From the NCBI GenBank assembly GCA_021229015.1, contig CM037785.1, forward strand, positions 266,221 through 330,220: 64,000 nucleotides of DNA. The letters run 5' to 3'. The notes beneath the pieces are model-generated. The model was not told where the DNA came from and ran no database searches. It worked only from the letters and a program-made list of their open reading frames with translations. This DNA comes from Solen grandis (lineage: Eukaryota > Mollusca > Bivalvia > Adapedonta > Solenidae). Made by a program: the position numbers and the translations under genes. Positions within the stretch are counted from its first letter, which is position 1, and each line of letters starts with the position of its first letter. This document shows, piece by piece, positions 12,164 to 21,638 of the stretch.

Positions 12164-13715
12164 TTATTGTTTCTTCATGATGTTAATGATGGATTGCAAA
12201 GGTCGTCTTTGGTCACTGTATGTTTGTGCTCCAGCTTCACCTGCATTGCTTTTTCTAGATATTGTTGCTTGGTCTAAAATTATGTTATTCATTGTCCTAC
12301 AATAGGCCAGGAAACTAGGGTTTTCATTTGCACCATTGTGTAAACCCCGCTGTTGGGAGAATAAGTTTTCAATTGCATCGCTGTTTATGCGACCTGCAAC
12401 AATAGAACCAGAGCTCCTACTGAATTTACCCCTACATAGTTCATCAAAACCTAAAAGAAGTGATACAATATCTTCACGTGTTTGATGTGAGAAGATGTGT
12501 TTCTCACAGTTTTCAGTAATTTCCCAAGTTTGGAACCAAGACAACACAGACCGGTTTAAGACAAGTCTCTGATCTTGGTAATCATGAATAGGTCTTGTGT
12601 CCCTTACAAGGACAGATGTTTGCTTAAGAAGTTCAATACTACTAGACAGTGTAGGCCTCTCAGCTAAGGGAAGGGATTCTTGGTATTTTTGCATTAAATG
12701 CAACATGTTTTCATCCAGAACATCTTCAGCAAGACTGTTTCTCATTTTAAGTTGTGGGTTTAGAAAGAAATGGTCATTTGACAATTTGTGATGCACCTTA
12801 AATGAATTGTTTGTACAATCCCAATGGTAGGATTTAAACCAATGTTCCCATATAATGTTTTTGCCACTGTATTTTAATAGTTTTTTTGTGGGTACTTGTA
12901 TTTCCACTTTTTAATATATTGTTTTAATTTTTTTCATGAGGTGTGAATAGTCCATTATTATGCATATATCTGGTTTAGATTCATCAAACATGTTTTTAAA
13001 TTTCAATGTATTCATTGTTTTTGATGTAAGGGCACTTTTAGGTAATAGCATTTTCATAAACAGTCTATTATTCTGAGCTCCATCCATGCTAACATATGTC
13101 ACTATAAAACCAAAACACCCCAAAAGTTTTAAAATTTTGCAAAAGGTTAAATACAGTTCAGCAGGGCTTGTCTGACAGGTGGCAAAATGTGCAATTGGAA
13201 ATCTAAAACCAGAATCTCCCAGGAATAGGAACTGTAAAACATGAGTCGCAATTTTCAGATCAATGTTTCCCATGAGTTTTTCCATATTTGCAGTTTCCAA
13301 ACAACATTCAACAAAACCAATTATTTCAAAATCCTCCCCTTTCTTTTTGAACTGTATATCTTCTTGAATGGTCATTTCATCAATCAGTAGCCCACCTTCA
13401 TACCCTTCATTAGGTAGATTCCTCCTCTCTGCTTCTGTTTTCATCCACCTAAGTATGTCTTTAGATACACCAGCATTTTGCTAAATCTTATTTTTAAACC
13501 TTTGTATTTGTCTTTTTGAAGGAAGGACAATGAAACCACTACTTGCTAGATCTTGATATGCTCTAGGTGATCGGCAGTAAATTGTCAGACATAGCCTAAT
13601 GACTTGTGGGTCCCAGCGTCTGGAGGTTGATTTTTCGGCGTAGCTGTATAATTTCGATTTCAACTCGCATCTTAAACCAATCAAATAAACGCTAACAGCG
13701 GTAAATAATTCTAAG
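12164..13715 (-). pseudogene. P-element/THAP9-type transposase, catalytic exon with two stops
   Basis: One minus-strand frame runs about 507 codons, broken only by a TAG near 13478-13480 and a TAA near 12908-12910. Order of motifs: SRRWDPQVIRLCLTIYCRSP then VLPSKRQIQRF (the P-type region before the RNase H fold); GLLIDEMTI (first acidic residue); YVSMDGAQNNR (second Asp); IIMDYSHLMKKI, the counterpart of the DPPHLLK motif; and INSDAIENLFSQQRG near the C-terminus (late acidic block). This order and spacing is characteristic of P/THAP9 transposases. No frameshift is seen inside the exon. A possible acceptor lies at 13715-13718, but it does not give a compatible phase with the exon at 14964-15426, so the splice model is unresolved. 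No THAP zinc finger was found. Confidence 0.8.
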
Positions 13716-14963
13716 CTGAATAAAAGGACTCCTGTTATTGGTTAACGCATCGTTATGGACTATAAAATTACTGTAAATAAGGGGTGCAGCTTGTATATAT
13801 CAATCAGCTTGGTGTTATTACTTTTCTTTTTGATGTAAACATGAAAGTGATTTCAGTAAGTTAAATACAATCCTTTTCCATCAATTGAGGAATGCTACTT
13901 TGTGAAAATGATTTAAAACAACAAAAAAGAATCCACCGTGTTATGACATGAAACCCCTTAATTACTATGTATATTGAATTCTTCCAGCCTGCCGAGATGC
14001 TCTCATTGAAAATTAATTCGCCAAAACCAAAACAACTAATAACGCTTTTATATCATAATTGTCATATGCAATAATGACATGAACAAATATCAAACAAGCC
14101 TATTTACAGATATAATTTTTTGTATTACCGTCTATAAATAAGTATATTTCATAGAAAAAATACTGAACTATTTCTAGAGCGTACTAAATTTGTTGTGCGT
14201 CGGTCTTTCGCGCGCTTTTCCTCGGAATGTTCTAGAAGTCCTTTATCAATGAATCTATGCTTTAAGGTGCTGATCATTAATGTATATGCCTGTATAAACT
14301 ATTTTGATACAGTTTACAACTGATAAAATCAGACCTGAACAAGCTTTTGTCAGTAAGAAATAAAATAAACGTGAAGAAAAAATTGTATGTCCTAACTACA
14401 ACGAGCAGATAACTGCTCATTACATGATCAGCCTGGAACTAAATTAGGTTTTATGCAGCGGCTTATCATAGATTTTTTTATAGTTCATAGGATAATTTAT
14501 AACATTACACTGCTTTCAAATAAGAACATTTGGAGGTACGCTGAAATATTTGTTATATCAAATCATTTCATATTCTGATTTTAATCATTTTACAATTTTT
14601 ATGGTGCAGGTCAGTCGTGTCTTTTGTATAATAGTCTAGTCATTCTTTACTGTACATTTTGTTTTGAATATATATAGACATTATTTTAAAATTGTACTTT
14701 TTTTTTGCTACATTCCTGTTGTTGTACACATCTCGTGGACTATTTTCTTATTTGCAAAATTAACCTTGTTAAAAACATTGCCATTCATCATTGTTCACTA
14801 CCAAAATTAGACATGTTTTTTACAATTATTTACAACAATGCTTTTATAACCTATCATAACATTAGAGTCTTTGAAATGTGTTTTGCATATATTTCCATTT
14901 ATAAGTTTCTTAATTAAAGTATATTTATGCATGAATGAAAATCTCGTTTTTCTTTCATCCTAC
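13716..14963. other. Presumed intron of the transposase gene
   Basis: AT-rich sequence between two minus-strand coding blocks. No independent feature is supported beyond a single TGATCAGCCTGG motif near 14424 that recurs elsewhere. Confidence 0.4.
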
Positions 14964-15426
14964 GCTGAATATCTTTTTTAAAGATATTTCTTGTTTGTAG
15001 AAGAAATCCAGCTGTGATTTCAACAATAGTCGCATTTTCTCAGGCAATTTTGTGTCCCCAACAGCATGTTGTAAAATTTCATTTAAGTCGTCATGATCAG
15101 ATTGTGTTAAACTTAGTTCAGATGAGCCAATATTTATTTCATGTCCTTGGCCTTTTGTTATGCATTCAGTTTCTTCATGGCAATTTTGGCTTATTTGTTG
15201 TGTTATTTCTTCTCTGAAATCAGTATTCTTGAAAATTATACCCATATACAACTTTGTAAATTTAACCCAGTATTGTTTATTCCTAACTGTTTTTACCGGA
15301 AGTTTACCAAAAACTTGCTGAACAGCTCTTCCTATTTCTTTTCCACTGAATTTACCATCTAACTTTTTCTCAATGTCACTGAGGTAAACTGTGCCATTTA
15401 CACACTGGACAATGTTGTCTTGTAGC
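14964..15426 (-). pseudogene. Upstream transposase exon with possible winged-helix domain
   Basis: On the minus strand a frame is open from an acceptor (TTACTTAAAG) at about 15427 to a donor-like GTAGGA at 14963, about 154 codons. Its first 60 residues include VYLSDIEKKLDGKFSGKEI and AVQQVFGKLPVKTVRNKQYW. Their pattern resembles an RFX-type winged helix (SFGKLIR...F..L..RRLGTRG.SKYHYYG). The rest is acidic and helical and ends KLPEKMRLLLKSQLDFFYKQ, which leads plausibly into the transposase core. If the resemblance is real, it would take the place of the THAP DNA-binding domain. That assignment is inference. Confidence 0.5.
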
Positions 15427-15615
15427 CTTTAAGTAAAATAAAATCCAATATATTAATGTACAACAACAAAAACCCTAACCTTTTACCTCATATAGGCGCA
15501 TTTTGATGTGACACCCTTAATATGTACCATATAAAGTCTGATCTATAGAAAGCCAGTTAAAAATTACAAAATTTAATGGTAAAAACCTCATTTCCAATCG
15601 ACTAAGGAGCAGGGA

Positions 15616-15675
15616 ACAGCATAAAACCTGATCAGCCTGTGAGTTACTGGCAGGCTGACCTGGTTTTTATGCTGT
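15616..15675. repeat. Perfect-arm palindrome (fold-back element)
   Basis: The arms ACAGCATAAAACCTGATCAG and, inverted, CTGACCTGGTTTTTATGCTG surround a short GTGAGTTACTGG centre. Related half-sites (TGATCAGCCTG with AAAACC) occur near 11382, 14424, 41268 and 51650, so this is a dispersed family. Confidence 0.7.
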
Positions 15676-15819
15676 TTGCATAGGTCCTTTCATGGTGTCC
15701 TCTATGAGGTAAATGGTTTAGGTATCAGACCAATCATAGCTATATGATATACCTTCACACTGGAAGGTAATCTATTTTTAAGGAAGTTTATCACTCTTAA
15801 AGATATTCAAAAATTAAAA

Positions 15820-16100
15820 TGAGTTTGAGGTTTTTTTTTCTCCAAATGTTGGAATTAAAGCCTATGGAAAATATACCATTTTTGCTAACATAAGAAACTA
15901 AATTTGATTTTCAAGAAAAAGGAAAAATCAGAGTGGAATGTTGAATGATAAGATTTGCTTTAAATTAATAAAAAAAAAATTAACACCACCATAAGAAAAT
16001 GGAGAAGGTCACATTTTTGTTTTCAGGGGATGTGACCCATGAAAACACAATTATGAAAGGGAGATAATAAAAAGAGTCTTCTGTCAATATAGAAATTGTA
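15820..16100. repeat. Dispersed repeat, copy 1
   Basis: This aligns in the same orientation with 30580-30860. Shared strings are AAAATGGAGAA, a TTCAGGGGA/TGTGAC or GATAACTCATGA block, and GGGGAGATAA/AGGGAGATAATAAA. Two diverged copies of one unclassified repeat. Confidence 0.55.
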
Positions 16101-16559
16101 AATTTGTCCCTGAGTGCTTATATTTTTGAGAATATTTTTTACTTTTTTAATGGCTATGATGGGTCATACCTTAAGATGTAGACATAAGGGGGAAGAGAGA
16201 GAGAGAGATTGTTACCATATGATTATAAGTCAGAGAGAGAGAGACTTTAATATACAGAGCATGGGATTATAAACCAGAGATATAAATACAGTTAGAGATG
16301 AAGGTAAAATGCCAAAAAAGTTTATTTATGGTTTGAATGTAAATCCATGTGAAGAAGTAAAATAAAAATATAGATAATCTGTATTTGTTATTTTGTTGTC
16401 TTTTGGTAAAATGGGTAATTAAAACAGGGATAAATAGATATAAACAGAAAAAAGAAGTATTTTTGTTTGTCTTTCCTAAAAGAAAATATGTATCAGAAAT
16501 ACATATAAATAGGGAGAGTAGAATACTGTAAATTTGTTTTTATAGTGTGATTCTTATGG

Positions 16560-16745
16560 GAAGCTGTGGCTGAGATGGTAAAGTCAGTGACTAATCACTC
16601 TTCAACTTCTCACCACTGTAAGTTTCAAGTCTGACAGGGTCAGATTGTTTTATGTGAGGAAGTCCTGAAAAAGGTTGGTGATTCTTTTTGGGCAATTCTC
16701 AAGATCTTCTTCCACATGTTAGCTTGATGATGAGGATTGACCCAA
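16560..16745 (+). repeat. Degenerate tRNA-derived SINE
   Basis: An A-box-like TGGCTGAGATGGTAAAG is followed about 45 bases later by a B-box-like AGTTTCAAGTCT and an unrelated tail. The tRNA fold is not kept. Confidence 0.45.
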
Positions 16746-17644
16746 AAACTCACAGTAACAGTACAACTACACCACTTTTTATATTGACTGAGAGACGGAA
16801 TGAAACATGAGCACACTGCTCAATATGCTGCAGTAATAATTTGCTGCTAAAGCTTGAAAATTCAGATTGAAGCACTTGAAATGTGTGTAGGTGACTAATT
16901 TCCCTATTGTACAAGTTTGTATATAGTCCCTCCCTCTTCAAAGAGTAAAATGGGGACTATATATAAAGGACTCCCATCCTTGCACTTATACTACCTGGTA
17001 CATGAAGATAGGTAACTGGAGTCAATAACTCATGACTTCACAATTGAAATATTATTTCATAATCAGTAGATTGGTGTAGAAACTTGTCAATATTTTTTTT
17101 TCTTAATTCAAAAGTTTATTTCTAAGATTTACATAGTGAATAACATTGCACATATTGTGAATAACATTGGACATATATAGTGGAAATGACTAAAAACTTG
17201 AAATACTCCTCCAAGTGCATCAAATCATCAAGGATAAGAAACTCTGGTCTATTATATAATTTATACTAATATAAAAAAATCTGTTTTGGGATTTAATGTT
17301 GTATCACTTGATCAATAAAGGCCTCGAATCATTTACCTTTGTGTATCAGAAAATATATATTAAGTTTTAATCCCATTCACCCCTCAGAATACATCTCTTT
17401 TAAAATTCTCTTTCAATGGGGAGCTTTTAACACCCAGACCCCCAGGCACTGTCAGCTTGTATGCCTTCACCAGACCGGATGGTAGAACAAAGATTTCTGA
17501 GTGATATCTTAAATCTAATTAAGTGTCCCTTCAAGAATGAAAAGCAGGAGAAATTAACCAAATTTCATAAACTAAAATTTCACATCCATCATTAATTAAT
17601 AATGGTATATGAGAGGCACACACCAATACTGTAATATTGATAAC

Positions 17645-17902
17645 CTGCATCCCCGCATCTTCTGATTGTTTCTTTGTTGCCTTCAGGTATGCATCTGTTT
17701 TTATAGCTAGATCTTTATATATTCTTAATTTTATGCGAGCTTGATACTTTTTTTAAAGGGTCTCTACATGTATATTCCGTTTTTTTACTTTTTATATTAA
17801 ATTATACACAAATCTTTTATGATAGTCTGGTATAATGTGAAAGATTATTATTTGGCTATTATTTGCATCATACCATTTATATAAGTTCTTTCTTGCGTCC
17901 AT
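17645..17902 (-). pseudogene. Candidate first exon of the P-type transposase
   Basis: Near the right TIR a minus-strand ATG (17902-17900) opens MDARKNLYKWYDANN and is lost at a TAA. A second coding-like stretch (ARIKLRIYKDLAIKT, then DAYLKATKKQSEDAGMQ) runs to a donor-like CAG/GTTATC at 17645. The position just inside the right TIR suits a 5' exon. The frame is broken between the parts. Confidence 0.33.
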
Positions 17903-18097
17903 TTCAGATTTGTTAAAGACGGTATTTTTTAACAATTGTTTGTTTTAAACATTCAAATTCCCCGCCGCCTTCTGTACCCTGCTTTATAAACCGGATAAAG
18001 CAAAAAACAGATAAAACAATTAATGCATTCCATGCAAGGGACGTTACTCTGCGACAACGTTGAGAAAACAATGGCGGGTGTCACTCCTTGAGGCTTA

Positions 18098-19515
18098 AAG
18101 ACGATTTCGGGATTTAGTTATGCGCAACCAAAATGCGCACAAGGGAGATAATCGACTCTCCTAATAGGAGGTTGTTGCACAGAAAATCAAAACACAAATC
18201 AGTAAATCCAAACTGCAAAATGTCACAAATTTTTCGTCTTTGCGGCAAGTTTGCAAAGAAATCGACCGTTGAAAGAACAAAGAGTTAATGTTGGATGTCA
18301 GTCGTCAAGTTTAAACTCCAGTGGCATGGTTCTACCTGAATGCCTCCGTGCATTCGGGTCTTCCTCCACCTGTAATTAGCTGGACGTCGCTAAATGACTG
18401 AAATACTGTCGCAGCGGCGGTAAATTCAAATAGTCAAGTCATATTTTTAATATTTCTGTGTAAAGCACATTTTTAATATCCATTGTATGCAATAATGATA
18501 TATCATGTTTTATTGTCATTATGTTATCTGAATGTACCGAAGTAGTTTATAGTTTGAAACCAAAGAATGTGTATTTTTAAAGCAGCACACATCCAAATTT
18601 ATGCTGTATTTATGAAATTTTAGAAAGTGGTTCTAATATTAAAAATTCTTCATAGAGATAATTAATAAATAAATATCATGGGATAAGTTTGCATGTGGCA
18701 TTTCTATAGATATCAACTATAATGTGTCAAAATTTGCAAAAATTGACATTTTTCCAATTGTCACGGGTTGAGCTCTAAAAACAAGGTCAAGGACACAGAG
18801 AGCATCGCATTTTGTGATCCTTTGGTATTTATAGATCTAGTACATCTTTTAAAAAATGATTTTTAACTATTATTGATAAAATACTGTAAATAAGAAAACA
18901 ATACCAGTTACATTATGATGGTTACTGATAATGACAATTTTTTTTAATATTTTATCAAATGTCGTGGTTCACATAATGTAATTTTGTGAAGAAACTAACT
19001 CGGTGACCCATTGTTTTTTACATATGTATGTCTTCAGTAGATATTATTCTATGATATATATAAATTTGGGAAATTTCTATGGAACAGTTTTTTTGTAATT
19101 GAAGATTTAGTGTGAAAAGTTGTTGTATTTTATTGAAATTGTGGGACTATTTTTCACACTAGCCCGCCACTATAAAATGTAGTTTTGATTCTAGATACCA
19201 TCACAGACACTGTATAAGCATTTGTATCAATGAAATAAATATCATATTAAATTTTATAGGTGAAAAAAATGCTCTCAGTTATGTTTTGACTTTTTATCCA
19301 ACATTTAGTACATATCAGCATGTACTATATTTGATGCTGAATCAGTTCCATCAATGACATCTACACCTATCTATGAAATTGCGCTATATCTCAAAAACGA
19401 GTTCGGTGACCCCTATTTTTCTTTGCATTTTTGAATTTCTCAAACTTATTTCTACAAAATATAAAAAAAAAATGAAAAAAATCTATGGGAGGGAAGAAAA
19501 TCTAGAAATCGTCTT
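18098..19515. mobile_element. 1.4-kb TA-flanked non-autonomous DNA transposon nested in the P-type TIR
   Basis: The ends AAGACGATTTC and GAAATCGTCTT are inverted repeats, and the element is bordered by TA at 18096-18097 and 19516-19517. Removing it restores the left-TIR match exactly (GGCTTAATAGAATACC). No transposase frame is seen. It contains a SINE at about 18300-18440. A TA target suggests a Tc1/mariner-like mobiliser, which is inference. Confidence 0.85.
18300..18440 (+). repeat. SINE (GGTTCTACC type) copy
   Basis: Shares the body CCTGTAATTAGCTGGACGTC and the tail TGACTGAAATACTGTCGCAG with copies at 33715, 43951 and 59096. Confidence 0.8.
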
Positions 19516-19919
19516 TAATAGAATACCGAGAAACGGATGCAAAATGCTGAAACTTAATATCGAATATTTTTACTTTACTTTTGCTTTTTATGTTTTGGAG
19601 GGGTAAAATAGGTAGGGAGATAATTAAAAAAAAATATTTAGTCAACGGGCTCCTATGCATTAGGATAGTGTGACAGAATATGGTATCATGTCAATCGACT
19701 TCATTGTTTTTTCGATAAATCGGCAACAGAGCGGTTGTACATGACTATTTAAATACGGATCACAAATATCCAGCAATGGATACTGACAATAAATGAGAGC
19801 TTAAATACAGGCGATTTCGGGAATCCAGAGATTTTAACATGCATCTTACGGCATGACAATTCGCAAGGTGCAGGCAGTAAAATCGGTTGATTTATTTAGT
19901 ATACACATCGGTTACGGTG

Positions 19920-20135
19920 ATGTGTGGTTAGAGTACCCGCAATGGCAGCTGGAGCCCATGGGTTCGATCCCCCGTCGCTTCATAGTTGCTCAAATGGTAT
20001 CGATATGGCTGTGGTGACATGTCACATGTCAGGCGTAAGTCTGTAAATGACACAATACTCCTTTTTTCATATCTATGTGTTACGACCATCAGGTACGCCA
20101 AGATTCCATGTAAAAGAATTAGCAAATCAGGGCAT
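19920..20135 (+). repeat. tRNA-derived SINE (plus), degenerate
   Basis: The A-box-like GTGGTTAGAGTACCCG and the B-box GGGTTCGATCCCC are clear. The body contains GTGACATGTCACATGTCAGG. It does not fold as a complete tRNA. Confidence 0.55.
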
Positions 20136-20459
20136 AACGATCAAATAAATCAATTAATCAAATGATTAATCCCTCATAGATCGTAAACAAACAGTAAACA
20201 GAGGAAACCCATTTATTGCCAATTACCGGTGTAATTAACTAATGCATTTTACATGACATGATAGAAAAAGAAAACAAGTACAGTATCAACACACTTCGCC
20301 GGAAGTGACGTCGGAAATGACACCAAACCGTACGCAGAGCGGCGACGTTACTGACATCGCCAAATATAAGAACGTTATTACGAACGCGCGCGTCGCCGCC
20401 AAGTGATGCGTTGCGGCAAAATAAACTCTAATGATATAACCTATGACAAACTGAGCAGT

Positions 20460-20617
20460 TAGTTGTGATTGGAATCAGTCTAAAAATATTCGTCGATTAA
20501 TCAAAGGCAAAAGTCACAGATTCATTGATTAATCATGATTTTTTTCGCTGTCATCGTCACGTCAAACAGTAGCTCATCATCGTTTCGTTGACTTTATGAT
20601 TAATCAGCCCACCACTA
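20460..20617 (-). mobile_element. hAT-like MITE, short copy
   Basis: This is the reverse-complement relative of 34387-34857, sharing TGATTGGAATCAGTC, TCGTCGATTAATC and AGCCCACCACTA ends. It is internally deleted (158 bp against 471 bp). Flanking duplications are not clear here. Confidence 0.65.
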
Positions 20618-20725
20618 ACAGTCAGCAATAAAACAATAACTTAAATGCACACAAATATTACTCTAACTGAACAGCCGAAACGCAATGTACGTTGGTCGCC
20701 TGTTCCTATACACTCGCCGTCCACT

Positions 20726-20825
20726 NNNNNNNNNNNNNNNNNNNNNNNNNNNNNNNNNNNNNNNNNNNNNNNNNNNNNNNNNNNNNNNNNNNNNNNNNNN
20801 NNNNNNNNNNNNNNNNNNNNNNNNN
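20726..20825. other. Assembly gap of 100 N
   Basis: Exactly 100 undetermined bases, so the true length is unknown. Frames that run through it are meaningless. Confidence 1.
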
Positions 20826-20837
20826 TGACATTTTCAG

Positions 20838-20890
20838 AAGCAGATTGTTGCATCATATTCATGTCTTGTTCAAAGTTAATGTGGATAAAT
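20838..20890 (+). CDS. Candidate exon a of an unrecognised gene
   Basis: A 53-base segment lies between an acceptor (TGACATTTTCAG) and a donor (GTAAGT). In the frame that ends in phase 0 it reads ADCCIIFMSCSKLMWIN, hydrophobic and helical. It joins in phase to the exon at 21327. The sequence just upstream is the assembly gap. I do not recognise the product. Confidence 0.4.
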
Positions 20891-21326
20891 GTAAGTTAAA
20901 AATCCTTGTTGCACATATTATGTATGTTTGCTTTATATAGGATTGCATTAGATTTAATAGACATTGAGCACAAAATTATTTGACTGATACAAATAATCTG
21001 TACTGGGACGAAACATTGCGAAAAGAAAACCTGGTTTTGTGACAATTCCTGTCACTTGTTGTATAATTAAAATGCAATTATTTGTTTCCACCAGAGGATC
21101 GGCAGTTCCCGGTATGGTTCGCTGATTTAAATTAATAAATCAGTCACTGGGGAAAAATCTCAAATGTATATTTATTTCTCATTGAACATTGTGTGGAATT
21201 TTACACCCGCATGTAGATAAGGTGTTCAGGAAATGCTTGTTGGTCTGTGTAGGTTTAAGTCTCATTTTGGAATGAAATTGTCTATGGACACAAAGTAGTC
21301 AGTGTTTGTCTGTTGTCTGGTTACAG

Positions 21327-21485
21327 TGTAGAACTGCAAGAAATGAGATTCTACACAAAGCAAGTCAGTCCCTGACTGATGTGGAGCTGAGGGACTATAT
21401 TGGGGTGATGAAGGCCACACTGCAGTGTACAGCTGCCTTGCTGAATGACACTGCAGCACAGCAAGCTGTGAAAAAACTGACACAG
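21327..21485 (+). CDS. Candidate exon b of an unrecognised gene (53 codons)
   Basis: Bounded by an acceptor (CTGGTTACAG) and a strong donor (CAG/GTAAGG), this exon is exactly 53 codons, starting and ending in phase 0. It reads CRTARNEILHKASQSLTDVE and continues with an amphipathic helical pattern (LRDYIGVMKATLQCTAALLN). The composition is GC-richer than its surroundings and looks like host coding sequence. Together with exon a it forms a phase-consistent pair. The remaining exons are not visible in the repeats downstream or beyond the gap upstream. Confidence 0.55.
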
Positions 21486-21638
21486 GTAAGGCTTGGTCTT
21501 GTTTACTTCCTTACACTTGGCTTATTAGTGGTATGTCCAGCTACAACTATGGGAAATGTGGACACCAGCTGTTTGCGAGGATATCAATAAGCGATAAGAA
21601 TCTGACAACATCGCATGAGGGGTCACATCAGATTGACC

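Larger units (their letters stand above)
15427..17644. other. Upstream part of the transposase gene, mostly non-coding
   Basis: Apart from the palindrome, the SINE-like segment and the dispersed repeat listed separately, I see no coding exon. A GA-rich tract lies near 16195-16245. Confidence 0.4.
7653..19657. mobile_element. 12-kb P-superfamily DNA transposon carrying a PIF1-like helicase
   Basis: The left end starts CATTGAAGCCCGGTGACTA and the reverse complement of the right end starts CATAGGAGCCCGTTGACTA. The inverted similarity continues inward for about 200 bp (left to about 7866, right from about 18040). The element is flanked by identical 8-bp duplications CATTAGGA at 7645-7652 and 19658-19665. 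An 8-bp TSD and CA-starting ends are known P-element traits, and the minus-strand transposase agrees. The genes are convergent: helicase on plus, transposase on minus. Removing the nested 1.4-kb insertion leaves about 10.6 kb. Both genes carry in-frame stops, so this copy is probably not autonomous. Confidence 0.88.
18040..19657 (-). repeat. Right terminal inverted repeat, split by a nested insertion
   Basis: The inner part (18040-18097) and outer part (19518-19657) together mirror the left TIR. They are separated exactly by the TA-flanked insertion at 18098-19515. Confidence 0.88.

Noticed and set aside
20641..20940. Open frames spanning the N-gap
   Set aside because: They are produced by translating undetermined bases.
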